From positions 193,501 to 257,500 of the forward strand of contig NC_009416.2 of assembly GCF_000002875.2 (NCBI RefSeq): 64,000 bases of DNA, read 5' to 3'. The first letter of the stretch is position 1; the number at the start of each line of letters is the position of its first letter. The notes under the pieces were generated by a model. The model was not told the DNA's origin, did not search any database, and worked only from the letters and a program-made list of their open reading frames with translations. The DNA is from Leishmania infantum JPCM5. Lineage: Eukaryota > Euglenozoa > Kinetoplastea > Trypanosomatida > Trypanosomatidae. Position numbers and translations under genes: made by a program. Of this stretch, positions 9,600 to 18,838 are shown in pieces.

Positions 9600-11424
9600 G
9601 CAACACGTGAGATAATGCGAAGGGGAGACAGAGGCAGAGAACATTCGCAGGGACTCCACTAGCATAACAGCGACAGAGCGAAGTCGTGAAAAACAAGCGC
9701 GCACATCATACACACCAGCTGGCCAGCACGGCCGTGTATCTTGCGCTTATCCACGGGAGAGACTGAGCTCACGTCAAGCGACTAAAGGATCGATTCGCTG
9801 CGGCATTCGGTGCTGTTCTCTGACCTTTTCTTTCAGCTTGCGAAGGTAGGGCCATACAGAGGCTGATTGTCATGCGTACGGCTGGAAGTTCGGTGATGGG
9901 ACCTGACAACAGATGGTCCCACGTTTTGTCGCGCGTAAAACACGGCGACATGAAAGCTCGTGTGAAAGGGATGCCCACAAACTCACGAAGAGAAGTAGCC
10001 AGCACAAGAAGGGCGAGGGCGCTGGAACTGGGCGTGACTCCCCTTTCTCTCATTAGTGATCCTGCACGGTGACGAAGACACCGTGTCGCTGCTCATCTGA
10101 ATTCCTCCTTGCTTTGTCTTCTTTACGTTCACGCTCTGTGGGCTGCTGCCGTGTTGCGGCGGCGGCTGCGCACCGACGGCGGCTGATCCAGCGGGCAACA
10201 AAGCGAAGCGCGAAGGGGGGGGATAGGGTTGCGTGTGCCCAAGTTTGACGCTTCTTGAAATTTACTGTTTCCAGATGGGCATGTGGTGCGCGTGGCAGAT
10301 ACGGAGTAGGGGACAAGGCAGGCGCCATCGTATGCTAATTCGTTTCGTTTGTCTGTCTCTCTCTCTATCCCGTGTGTTGTTGTCTTCTTCGATTGCGTTT
10401 TTCAGCTCAGGCTCGCTAACGGTAGCCTGGCCCTCGTTCGTACTTCATCCTCTGCTTTGTGCTTTCGTACATGTAGGTGCTTGTTTTTGTGTTGACATGT
10501 GTGACGGTGTCCCCCTCCCTCCCTCTCTCTTTTGGCGTATGTCTCCCTTTCCTTCGATCGGCTCATGCTGCTTCTGTCGCCTGTTTTCTTTCTGTGCCCG
10601 ACGTATACGCATGCTTTACTCGTATATGTGTGAGTGTGTGCTGTACGCTCTTCCTTTTTTATTCCCCTTTTGCCCCCTAAAAGGTGATAGAAGCGCACTC
10701 GGCCAACGTGAGGATCGAAGGCTACAGCGTCTCGCCATCAGCGCTCTCTTGTGCAGCCGTGTGGGGGTAGACTGCTACGGCGCAGCGGTATCGACTTCAT
10801 CGCCTCTCATTCTCTACTAGACTAAGCGGACTGCGGGTGAGGTAGAGCGCTGGCACATGTGCACTAATGAGACACACGTGCGGCTCCTCTGCCCTGCCTT
10901 TCTCCCAATTTTCATCCTCTCTCGTTTTTTTTTCTGACACTGAGAGGTGGAAAGTGGACGGGATGGCGCAGCGGGGCAACTTCTCGGTCTCTGCCGTTGC
11001 TGTCGACTATGCTGCGTCTGACCGTCGCCTGCATTTCTCCCTCTCCCGGGGCAACCCCCCTTCTGCGTTCCTCTCTCTTCTCCATCTCCCGCTGCCTCTT
11101 CACTGTTTCACCATTTCTCCTTTGACGTTCTCACACGGCGCATATGTGCACCCACACGGAATATCGTGCATGGGTGCCCCCCTCTCTGTCTCTCTCGATT
11201 TCTTTTTCGTCTGCTTTGGGTTACGCCGTGGGATACACATATTTGGTACTCGACCGGACTTCTGCCCCCCCCCCTCCCCACCTTCCACCTCTCCACGTGC
11301 ATCCAGGTAGTGTGTAGCACGTGCACCCACACCTGTACCTTCAGCTCATCTCTCCTCCTATCCTTGCTCCCACGTACATCCGTACTTACGCCATCTCGCA
11401 AGTGCACATTTGTGCTTTGCCAGG
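9600..11424. other. Long intergenic region (1.8 kb)
   Basis: The right two thirds is CT-rich with many TG/CA runs. The part at 9700-10080 is less pyrimidine-biased and holds one small frame of 66 codons, listed separately. No RNA gene is recognised. Confidence 0.55.
9872..10072 (+). CDS. Possible small basic ORF, doubtful
   Basis: An ATG-started frame of 66 codons encodes an Arg/Lys-rich protein without low-complexity runs. It lies 36 nt after a good acceptor: a CT-rich tract (9812-9834) and AG (9835-9836). Against it, third-position GC is only about half, well below the long genes, and no motif is visible. It may be an independent small gene, an upstream frame in the DDX52 leader, or chance. 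Confidence 0.2.
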   Translation: MRTAGSSVMGPDNRWSHVLSRVKHGDMKARVKGMPTNSRREVASTRRARALELGVTPLSLISDPAR

Positions 11425-13179
11425 ATGGATGCCTTCCGGTCGTTGACGATCGGCACCAAATTCAGCGCTGCCCGAAACGGGGAGGCGGCGAAGTTGTTTC
11501 GCAACGCGGGCAAGGACAAGGGCAGCCGCGGATTTCCTGACGCTATCGGCGCTGATGGAGCAGTTGCCCTTGAGAACGCATCGGACATGGGCAGCAGCAG
11601 CCTGTCAGTGCCGCCTCCCAGTGCGACGCTGAACCTTTTTGGACGCCCCACAAGGAGTCAAGCTGACGCAAATGCGCACCTCGGTATTTCAGGCGGCTCG
11701 GACGCTGTCGCTGCCGCCAACACCGCCTCCGACGACAAGGCGCTAAAGGCAATAACCTTCAAGAAGAAGCGCAACATCTGGCGCCGCAACGATCTGCAGG
11801 TGACGGGCACGGACTTGCCGGCACCGATCGAGCACTTCTCCGACCTCGTGCGCCCACCGCTAAGCGTGCCGCGCAATGTAGTGAACAACCTCTTCGTCCG
11901 TCAGCACAAAGTGCCCACCCCAATCCAGATGCAAGCGATCTCATCCCTCATCCACCACCGCGACGTGCTTGCCTGCGCACCGACCGGCTCCGGCAAGACG
12001 ATTGCGTTTCTCGTCCCTCTTTTTGCGCTGCTCAAGGCACCGGATGCGTCCTGCGGTGTGCGTGCCCTCATTGTGACACCCACCGCCGAGCTTGCCCAGC
12101 AGATCGAGCGCGAGGCATTCTTCTTGATGAAGGGTCAGCGATGGAAATTTGTGCAGCACGGCCAGACGACCAAGAACAAGGACATTTTCATTGCCACGCC
12201 CGGCCGTATTGTGTCGCTGCTCGAGCAGAAGCTGCTAGACTTGAGCAACGTGCAGTATCTCGTGTTCGACGAGGGCGATCGCTTGTGGGACAGCAGGACG
12301 GACTTCTTGACTGTGATTGACAGGATTCTCACTGCATGTACGCGCACCGACAAGGTCGTCAGCCTGTTTACGGCCACGCTGAGCGAGAAGGTCGAGGCAG
12401 CTGCCCGCTCCGTCATGGGCGCCGACCCAGTGCGCATAATTGTCCATGGCCGACGCTCTGCGAACACGCACGTGAAACAGCGATTGATCTTCTGCGGCAA
12501 TGAGCTCGGCAAAGTCGTAGCGATGCGCAACCTTGTGCGGGAGGGCATCACGCCGCCGGTGCTCGTGTTCGTGCAGAGCGTGGAGCGGTCCAAGGAGCTG
12601 TACGAGGAGATTCGGGCAGAAGGCCTGCACATGGCTATCATGCATGCCAAGATGACCGTGGAGCAGCGTGAGGAGACGGTGCTGCAGTTCCGTCTCGGCA
12701 AAATCTGGGTCCTTGTGACGACGGAGCTGCTTGCGCGCGGTATCGACTTCAAGAACGTGGGCACAGTCATCAACTTCGATTTTCCAGCAACTGTCGACTC
12801 GTATATCCACCGCGTGGGTCGCACGGGCCGCGCCGGAAAGGAGGGAACGGCGATTACGTTTTTTACGGAGGACGACAAGGAGCGACTTCCCCCGATCGCG
12901 AAGGTGATGCAGGACTCTGGGAACGCCGTGGAGGATTGGATACTGGGCATCAAGGTGGATCGCAGCACCCGCCGCCGTCTTGAGCGCACAACACCGCAGC
13001 GCACCATTGTCAGCACGCGGAAGCGCATGCTGGTGGCCCAGCAGCGTATGCAGCGTCAGTACCGCCGTCTGGAGGCGGAGGAGAACGAGAAGAAGGCAGC
13101 GAGGAAAGCCTCCAAGAGGCGCAAGGGCCGCGGGGACTGCGAACGCAACGACGGCGATGACAGCATGGATGATGAGTAG
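11425..13179 (+). CDS. ROK1: DEAD-box RNA helicase, DDX52/Rok1 family
   Basis: This is a 584-residue ATP-dependent RNA helicase. Motifs in order: Q-motif region with TPIQMQA (165-171), motif I APTGSGKT (185-192), Ia PTAELAQ (219-225), TPGR (258-261), motif II DEGD (282-285), motif III as TAT (316-318), IV VFVQ (381-384), V ARGID (437-441), VI HRVGRTGR (462-469). Subfamily signs are VLVFVQSVERSKEL, LARGIDFKNV and ITFFTEDDK, which match DDX52/Rok1, as does the non-DEAD motif II (human DDX52 has DESD). Rok1 acts in the small-subunit processome in early 18S rRNA maturation. Basic and acidic tracts at the C-terminus suit a nucleolar protein. The ATG at 11425 is preferred; the open codons just upstream lack an ATG. 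Confidence 0.93.
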   Translation: MDAFRSLTIGTKFSAARNGEAAKLFRNAGKDKGSRGFPDAIGADGAVALENASDMGSSSLSVPPPSATLNLFGRPTRSQADANAHLGISGGSDAVAAANTASDDKALKAITFKKKRNIWRRNDLQVTGTDLPAPIEHFSDLVRPPLSVPRNVVNNLFVRQHKVPTPIQMQAISSLIHHRDVLACAPTGSGKTIAFLVPLFALLKAPDASCGVRALIVTPTAELAQQIEREAFFLMKGQRWKFVQHGQTTKNKDIFIATPGRIVSLLEQKLLDLSNVQYLVFDEGDRLWDSRTDFLTVIDRILTACTRTDKVVSLFTATLSEKVEAAARSVMGADPVRIIVHGRRSANTHVKQRLIFCGNELGKVVAMRNLVREGITPPVLVFVQSVERSKELYEEIRAEGLHMAIMHAKMTVEQREETVLQFRLGKIWVLVTTELLARGIDFKNVGTVINFDFPATVDSYIHRVGRTGRAGKEGTAITFFTEDDKERLPPIAKVMQDSGNAVEDWILGIKVDRSTRRRLERTTPQRTIVSTRKRMLVAQQRMQRQYRRLEAEENEKKAARKASKRRKGRGDCERNDGDDSMDDE

Positions 13180-14215
13180 CAACCCGTGCACATGCGCATG
13201 CGCTTGTGTGTGTGCGCCAGTGTACAGCTGCGGCAGTACTCTTTCACTCAGTCAGCTGAACACGCTCTCCTCGTCCCATCCACGCCACCGTTCGACTAGG
13301 GACATCAACCAAACAACGTTTAAACCGCAAGGGTGGGGGTGGACCACCGCGAGGGTACCGCGGTCGCTTCGTAGCCCCGCGTGCTTCGGCTCCTCTTCCC
13401 TTGCGGCCCATGCCAGCCGCCGGTAACACAGATTTTGTGTAACATAACACTACAAGAACTAGAACTTGCACGGGAGTGACTGACGCGGCAGACGAGACAC
13501 GTGAGACACTTGACGTCGTCGAGCCCGCAGAGGACAGCATCGCGCCTCTCTTCAAGCAAGGCCTCTTTTCCTGAGAGCAAGGGGCAACCGGAGAGCAGAT
13601 TCACCGTTTCTCGATGGCCTCTTCGTCCTTTGAAACCGCAGAGGATGCCCTGTCCTTCCGATTAATACGTGCGCGGATGAAGGTCGTGGACCCTCTTTTC
13701 TCTTGCCCCCCATCCCCTCGCTTGCCAATGTCCTTTACGGCATCGGCACAAATCTGTTTTCGTTCGCTCTCTCACCACGCACGTTTCGTGCATGTGGCGG
13801 TGAAGCGCTAAATGAATGCCGATGGAGATGTGCGCCGGCTCCTCTTGTCACGCCTTCACCGCCTTCACCGCTGAACCCTCCTTCCCTCTCCCTTTCTCCG
13901 TGATTTCTACTTCTGCCGCGCGCACGTGCGCTGAGCCGAACGCCTACCCTCCCCTTCTCTTCCTCGTTGAAGGGTGAACTGGTGCGCCGGTGTGCCTGAT
14001 ACGTGAGTGTCTGCGTGTGCGCGTGTCAGTGGTGATCTACGTTGCGGCTGGAAGCGTGTTGGTAGTTTGAGCTGCCTACGCTCACAAACACGCACCTTCC
14101 CCCAGTGAGAGAGGCGATGCTGTTGGCGCTGTCTGCACGTTGTTTCGCTGCTCACAGCTGACTCCTGCCCCTTTTTGTTTGCCTTTTCGACTTCTTTTTT
14201 CCCAAAGGCCTTCTA
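13180..14215. other. Intergenic/UTR
   Basis: Contains a probable 3' UTR and a CT-rich tract before 14216. A 65-codon frame at 13614 was considered and not accepted. No RNA gene is recognised. Confidence 0.6.
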
Positions 14216-15979
14216 ATGCCGGAGGTGTCGGACGTGTGGCTGTTGGGGGTGGTGCTCACCGGTGAGACCACATTCTGGCTGTGCGAGCCAACCCATCTGA
14301 AACCGTTAGCAGAGGACTGGAAGGCGATCAACTGCCGATGGCTGTATCCTGTCTTGGAGAACTTGAGCGATTTTGCCGACGTGAGCGGCTTTGAGAGCAC
14401 GGACGCCGTGTACGAGGTGGACTGGGTAGGGACATCGAGAGTGCTGCGGCCCGCCACCCTGGCGTGGAACGTGCGAGGAAAGCGGCGGAAAGTCGGCGAC
14501 ACCACATATGTCTTCGTCCCTGCAGAGGAAATTAAGCAGCTCGACGAGGCGTTTAAGCGGTTCGTGAAGCTGGAGGCAACGATGAAGCCGCCACCGCCGC
14601 GCTGCGTCACGTCCTCGCCGTCTGCTGCTGAAACGCCGGGGCCTGCAGAGGCGAAAACGATGCTGACTCTTCACGCCTCGCCGTCTGCACCGGTTCACCA
14701 GGAGGAGGATGGTAAGGATGGAAAGCCGCTGGTAACCGCAGCTTCACTCCTAAGCACGCAGTCGTCGGCACCCACTGCAGGTGAGGTTCCGCAGGAGACC
14801 GTGACAAAGGCGGAGGACGAGAGGAGCGCGTCGCGCCCCGCAGACATCGACGGGAGCATCGCCTCCTCATCTGCACCGCACTCCAGAGCCCCGCATCGCC
14901 GCGGCGTCACAAGCCTGTCGTCATTTCCTTCTCACAAGCGACAGACGCCGCACCGCGGCACTACTATCTACCAGGCTCCGGTGCACCGAAAGCCCACCGG
15001 CGAACACTGCAGCAGCGAAGCCTTTGGATGGACCGAGATGTATCTTGTGCATCGCGGTAGTGTCGACTACCTCTGTCCGAAGGCAACGGGCAACATATTC
15101 GGCTTCCGACTGGACCGTGTGATGCACGATGGGTTCCCGGTTTTTTTGCTGTTCTCTAGCTCCCATAACAACAGTGAGGTCATCGACCCCAGTGCACGCG
15201 GCGTGCCGGTGTTTGAAAAAGCGCAGCTGAACGGCGAGGCAGGCGAGGGGGCGGTGCGCAGCTCAGTGCTTGTGGTGACGCGCCTCAGCTCGAAGAAGCA
15301 CCAGCCTTACTACCGCACCGACACCGGTCGCACCACCGCAGGAAGTCGCCGCCGCCGACGACGCGGCGAAGACGATAGCACCACCACCGAGGAGGACGAG
15401 GACGTCGACGACTTATTCGACGACGATGACGACGACGACGACTCAGAATCTGAAGAGGTCTATGGGGAAGAGCATCGAGTTGGAACACAGGGATCGCGCC
15501 GGCGCGCTGGGGATGAGGCAGCAACTACAGCAACACCTACAGCTGGCACCGCTGCTCCCGCAGTTGCCAAGAAGCCAAAGACAGAGGCCAAGGACCCCGC
15601 AGGCGAGAGTGCGGTGGCGGCATCGGCGTCGCGTAGGAAGGAGAAGAGGAAGGCTGATGCCGCTGCTAATAAGCCGCTTCAAGCAGTGAGCGTGAATTTC
15701 TGGGCGGACCCACAGTACGCGGCCCCTGCACCCGAGCAACTGGCCCGAGAGTTCCCGTTCAAGTCGGAGGGCTCTGACACGCCGCAAACGGTCGTGTTTA
15801 GCAACGGCATCTGTGTCACCTACACGGCATCTACCGCGGCGAAGCACGCGCCACAGGAGAAGAAGCGAAAGACGGCCAAGCACGGCGGCGCGGCCGCCTC
15901 ATCAGAGGACATGGACTTGAGCATGCTCAACGAGCACATCTTGAACGCATTTGCGCAGGTGAGGAAGGACTGCGTGTAG
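14216..15979 (+). CDS. Hypothetical protein with acidic tract
   Basis: This encodes 587 residues of no recognised family. The first 125 residues look folded, with many aromatic and aliphatic residues. The middle (about 130-260) is Ser/Pro/Ala-rich and probably disordered. A second more ordered part (about 262-375) contains alternating hydrophobic segments. It is followed by a basic cluster (RRRRRR near 379), a run of acidic residues (about 383-420, including eight or more consecutive Asp) and Lys/Arg-rich patches such as KRKADAAANK. The mix of acidic tract and nuclear-localisation-like basic patches suggests a nuclear or nucleolar protein, but this is inference from composition. The start is the first ATG after a CT-rich tract. 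Confidence 0.75.
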   Translation: MPEVSDVWLLGVVLTGETTFWLCEPTHLKPLAEDWKAINCRWLYPVLENLSDFADVSGFESTDAVYEVDWVGTSRVLRPATLAWNVRGKRRKVGDTTYVFVPAEEIKQLDEAFKRFVKLEATMKPPPPRCVTSSPSAAETPGPAEAKTMLTLHASPSAPVHQEEDGKDGKPLVTAASLLSTQSSAPTAGEVPQETVTKAEDERSASRPADIDGSIASSSAPHSRAPHRRGVTSLSSFPSHKRQTPHRGTTIYQAPVHRKPTGEHCSSEAFGWTEMYLVHRGSVDYLCPKATGNIFGFRLDRVMHDGFPVFLLFSSSHNNSEVIDPSARGVPVFEKAQLNGEAGEGAVRSSVLVVTRLSSKKHQPYYRTDTGRTTAGSRRRRRRGEDDSTTTEEDEDVDDLFDDDDDDDDSESEEVYGEEHRVGTQGSRRRAGDEAATTATPTAGTAAPAVAKKPKTEAKDPAGESAVAASASRRKEKRKADAAANKPLQAVSVNFWADPQYAAPAPEQLAREFPFKSEGSDTPQTVVFSNGICVTYTASTAAKHAPQEKKRKTAKHGGAAASSEDMDLSMLNEHILNAFAQVRKDCV

Positions 15980-17049
15980 GTGTGTGTATAGGGAGGTGTG
16001 ATGGAGAGGGAGGACACAGCCGCATGGGTTTGCGAGTCTCTACCTGTGAGTATTTATTTTCCTCTGTGCGTGTTTCCGTCCTCCTCTCATCTCCTTACTT
16101 CACCATCAAAGGGAAGGTGCCCTGCCACTTCACTGCGGGTGTTCTGTGCCGCTGCTATGGCCCGTTTGACTTGGTATATGCGTGTGCATGTGCACTTGTG
16201 TGTGTGTAGCTGCCTCGTGCCTGTGATGGCATGAGCTACAGCGACGTGTACATGTATCGAGCGCTGAAGGATGCGGAACAGTGCTCCATAGAGAGAAGAA
16301 GCACATCAACAGCTAGAACAGCGGCGAATGCACATCAAGTCACAGCATAGAATTGTGCCGCCGGCTTCGCTTGTACACGAGGACGGGGCGGATGGGGTGG
16401 CAGCATGAGGAGTCACCTGCATGTGCATGTGTGTGTGTGGGTAGGCGGGGGGTGAGAGGTGGTCAATCATGTGTCTCTCTCTCGTTGAGAAGAAAAAGAG
16501 ATGGGCTGTGGCGACTCTTCTGCCCTTTTCAAGCTGCAGCCGGGTAGCGCAAAGCCCAGCGCCAATTCTGTGCCGTCTACGTGCCGACCCTCGGAGAACC
16601 GTCTTGGGCCGTCCATCCCTTTATCAAGGTGTGGAGAGCTGGAGCGTAGGTGGCGCACTGCACTTACGCACTCGTATGGACGAGTGTGGGGTGGTTATTC
16701 GTACCCCTCTCCCCCTCCCACACGTACACACATGCACACGTCCAATGCTCCGCGTGCCCCGTCGCCGTCGCCGCACCCTCCAACACTTCCTACTTGTTAA
16801 CTTGTCTTACACAACTGCCATAAAACAAAATAAAACACGGTATCGTCGCATTCAACCCGTTCTCTCTCCATCTCTTTACCCTCATCACGGGGCAGGAACT
16901 GAGCGAGCGTCTTGACTCGCTTCTGCATCGTCGAGCCGCGCACGAGCACACCTATATCGACTTGTAGCTCCTCTCTCATCCGTCTCCGTTTCGACCGGTT
17001 TCACTGCCGAGGGGGAGGGGTAGAACTTCGTGCCCTGCGTCACCGTCGG
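15980..17049. other. Intergenic/UTR
   Basis: Contains TG-rich and CT-rich tracts, including the TG run near 16186-16208. No gene is seen. Confidence 0.6.
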
Positions 17050-18000
17050 ATGCATCGCTTTCGCAGGTTTGCCCCGGTGCACGCATGGACAGCAGTGCGC
17101 TGCGTCTTTCAGAGTAAGGAGTTTCTGGCGGCGTCCAAGGAGCTGCCCACGACCCCGGAGGGGCGCAACCCATACGATGTCCTCGAAGTCACTGTCACCC
17201 GCGCTACGACACTTGACGAGGTGTCAAAGCAGTTCCGCAGCCTTGTCGTCAAGTACCACCCCGACAAGCCAGGCGGCTCCACCGAGAAGATGGCCGAGGT
17301 GAACTTGGCCTACAAGATTGTCAAGGAGAACCATGATGCGATGCTGCGCCGGATGAAGGAGGCAGAGTCAACGATCAAGGCGAACGAAGCATACCGTCAG
17401 CACAAGCACGCGCGCGCCAGCCGTGACGAGGATCTTGGTCGCTCCGGCGGGCTTAACCGCCGCAATTCGCGCGCCACGCGAGAAGCGGCCGAGCCCACGG
17501 GCTTGCGTCGCACCCGCTCACTGAAAGAGATCGAGGCTCAGTGGGCCAAGTACAAAGAGGACACCGAAGCAGCGGTAAGGAGCATGTGCAACCGCTACGA
17601 GCTGGCCATTCAGCAGGGAAAGTTCTTTCGCAAGTCGGCGACGTTGAACGAGATCACGGTACGCGAACGATGGCTGCGCAAGTCGTTTGCGAAGGGTGTC
17701 TGGGAGGATGTACATGAGCTTCGTGGGGAGTTGCTTCGTCGAGGTACCCGCAGCGCTCAGCAATCCGAGCTAGCAGAGGAAATGGTCAGCTTTGCCTCCA
17801 CGACGCAGCGGAAGCTGAATGAGAATTTTCAGCGACTGACACAAGAGAGTGTGCAGTTGCAGTCCCGCATGTTAGTCGAGCGCGTCTTCTTCATGGTGTG
17901 CTCGGTAATCTTGCTGGTGAAGGTGTGGAGGTGGTTTGTTGGCTTTACCTTCAACAACACGCTCACCGTGAAGCTCAAGCGTGGTTTCCTCTCACAGTAA
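17050..18000 (+). CDS. J-domain (DnaJ-like) protein with C-terminal membrane anchor
   Basis: This is a 316-residue protein. The N-terminus (MHRFRRFAPVHAWTAVR) is basic and amphipathic, like a mitochondrial presequence. A J domain follows at about 40-98, with the HPD tripeptide at 70-72 in KYHPDKPGG, needed to stimulate Hsp70 ATPase. A long charged, helix-prone region (about 100-270) precedes a single hydrophobic segment near the C-terminus (about 278-298) and a short basic tail. There are no Gly/Phe or zinc-finger regions, so it is a type III J protein. It probably recruits an Hsp70, likely mitochondrial, to a membrane; the client is unknown. The open frame extends 46 codons upstream of this ATG without another ATG. 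Confidence 0.85.
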   Translation: MHRFRRFAPVHAWTAVRCVFQSKEFLAASKELPTTPEGRNPYDVLEVTVTRATTLDEVSKQFRSLVVKYHPDKPGGSTEKMAEVNLAYKIVKENHDAMLRRMKEAESTIKANEAYRQHKHARASRDEDLGRSGGLNRRNSRATREAAEPTGLRRTRSLKEIEAQWAKYKEDTEAAVRSMCNRYELAIQQGKFFRKSATLNEITVRERWLRKSFAKGVWEDVHELRGELLRRGTRSAQQSELAEEMVSFASTTQRKLNENFQRLTQESVQLQSRMLVERVFFMVCSVILLVKVWRWFVGFTFNNTLTVKLKRGFLSQ

Positions 18001-18838
18001 CAGCGTTGCGTTGCGCGCCTCTGTGCGACGCATCGTGGCAGTCTTCCTCTTGTTTTCTTCGACGCGCGTGTAAGGGGGAGGGGGTGCAACAATCGAGGTG
18101 TAGCTGTTCTTCGTGTGCCCGGACTGGTTGGCGCAGATTCCTTCTGTTTTCCTTTCTGCGTTTGCATCCGCTGTTTCTTGATTTGCGGCAAGCGTGCGTG
18201 TGAGGGGGGTTTGTGTGTCGCCGCCTCCACTGTCACATGATTACTAAAACCCCCATAGCTGTTCGGCCTTTGTGCCTGTACTAGCTGGCATGCGAAGACA
18301 CGTACACGCCCGTGCGAGGTGTGCGTGTGTGCGTGTGCGGTACCCTACGAATACCTGGGTGCAAAACTCATGGAAAGTTGACATGTGAAGGGCGCGGGGT
18401 GGCGTGAGGGATGGGGCGAAGAGAAGAGAATGTGGTGAGACTCCTCAGCGTCGTCGTTGCTTGGTCTGCGTGGACGCACGAAGACTGCTTGGGTGAGTCG
18501 CTTGCTTATCTCTGTCTCTCTCCTTCCATTTGTGTCCTCGTTTTAATCTCGCTGGGCTCCCTCGTTGCAGGGAGGGCCGTGGAAACTCGTGATTCTCGCC
18601 GGTTTAACTGAGCTGATGCAGCTGTGCTTTGGCGCGGTGATTCGCGCATTTCTCCAAGCGACCTTGCTCGCACTCCCTGCCTGGCCTCTGTCACCGCCAC
18701 CGCTCGTCTCTCTCCTTCTCATCATGTCGCTGCTTATCACCATGACACCTCGCCTGTCGCTCACAGACCGATAGCTACTTTTTCTTCACTGCGCTGCTCT
18801 CTTTCCTGCCCTACACATACACACCGTGCGCAGACGAG
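18001..18838. other. Intergenic/UTR
   Basis: Mostly TG-rich and CT-rich spacer. No convincing gene is seen. Confidence 0.6.

Noticed and set aside
13614..13811. 65-codon frame in the spacer after DDX52
   Set aside because: The second half is CT-rich low complexity, and there is no motif or clear acceptor.
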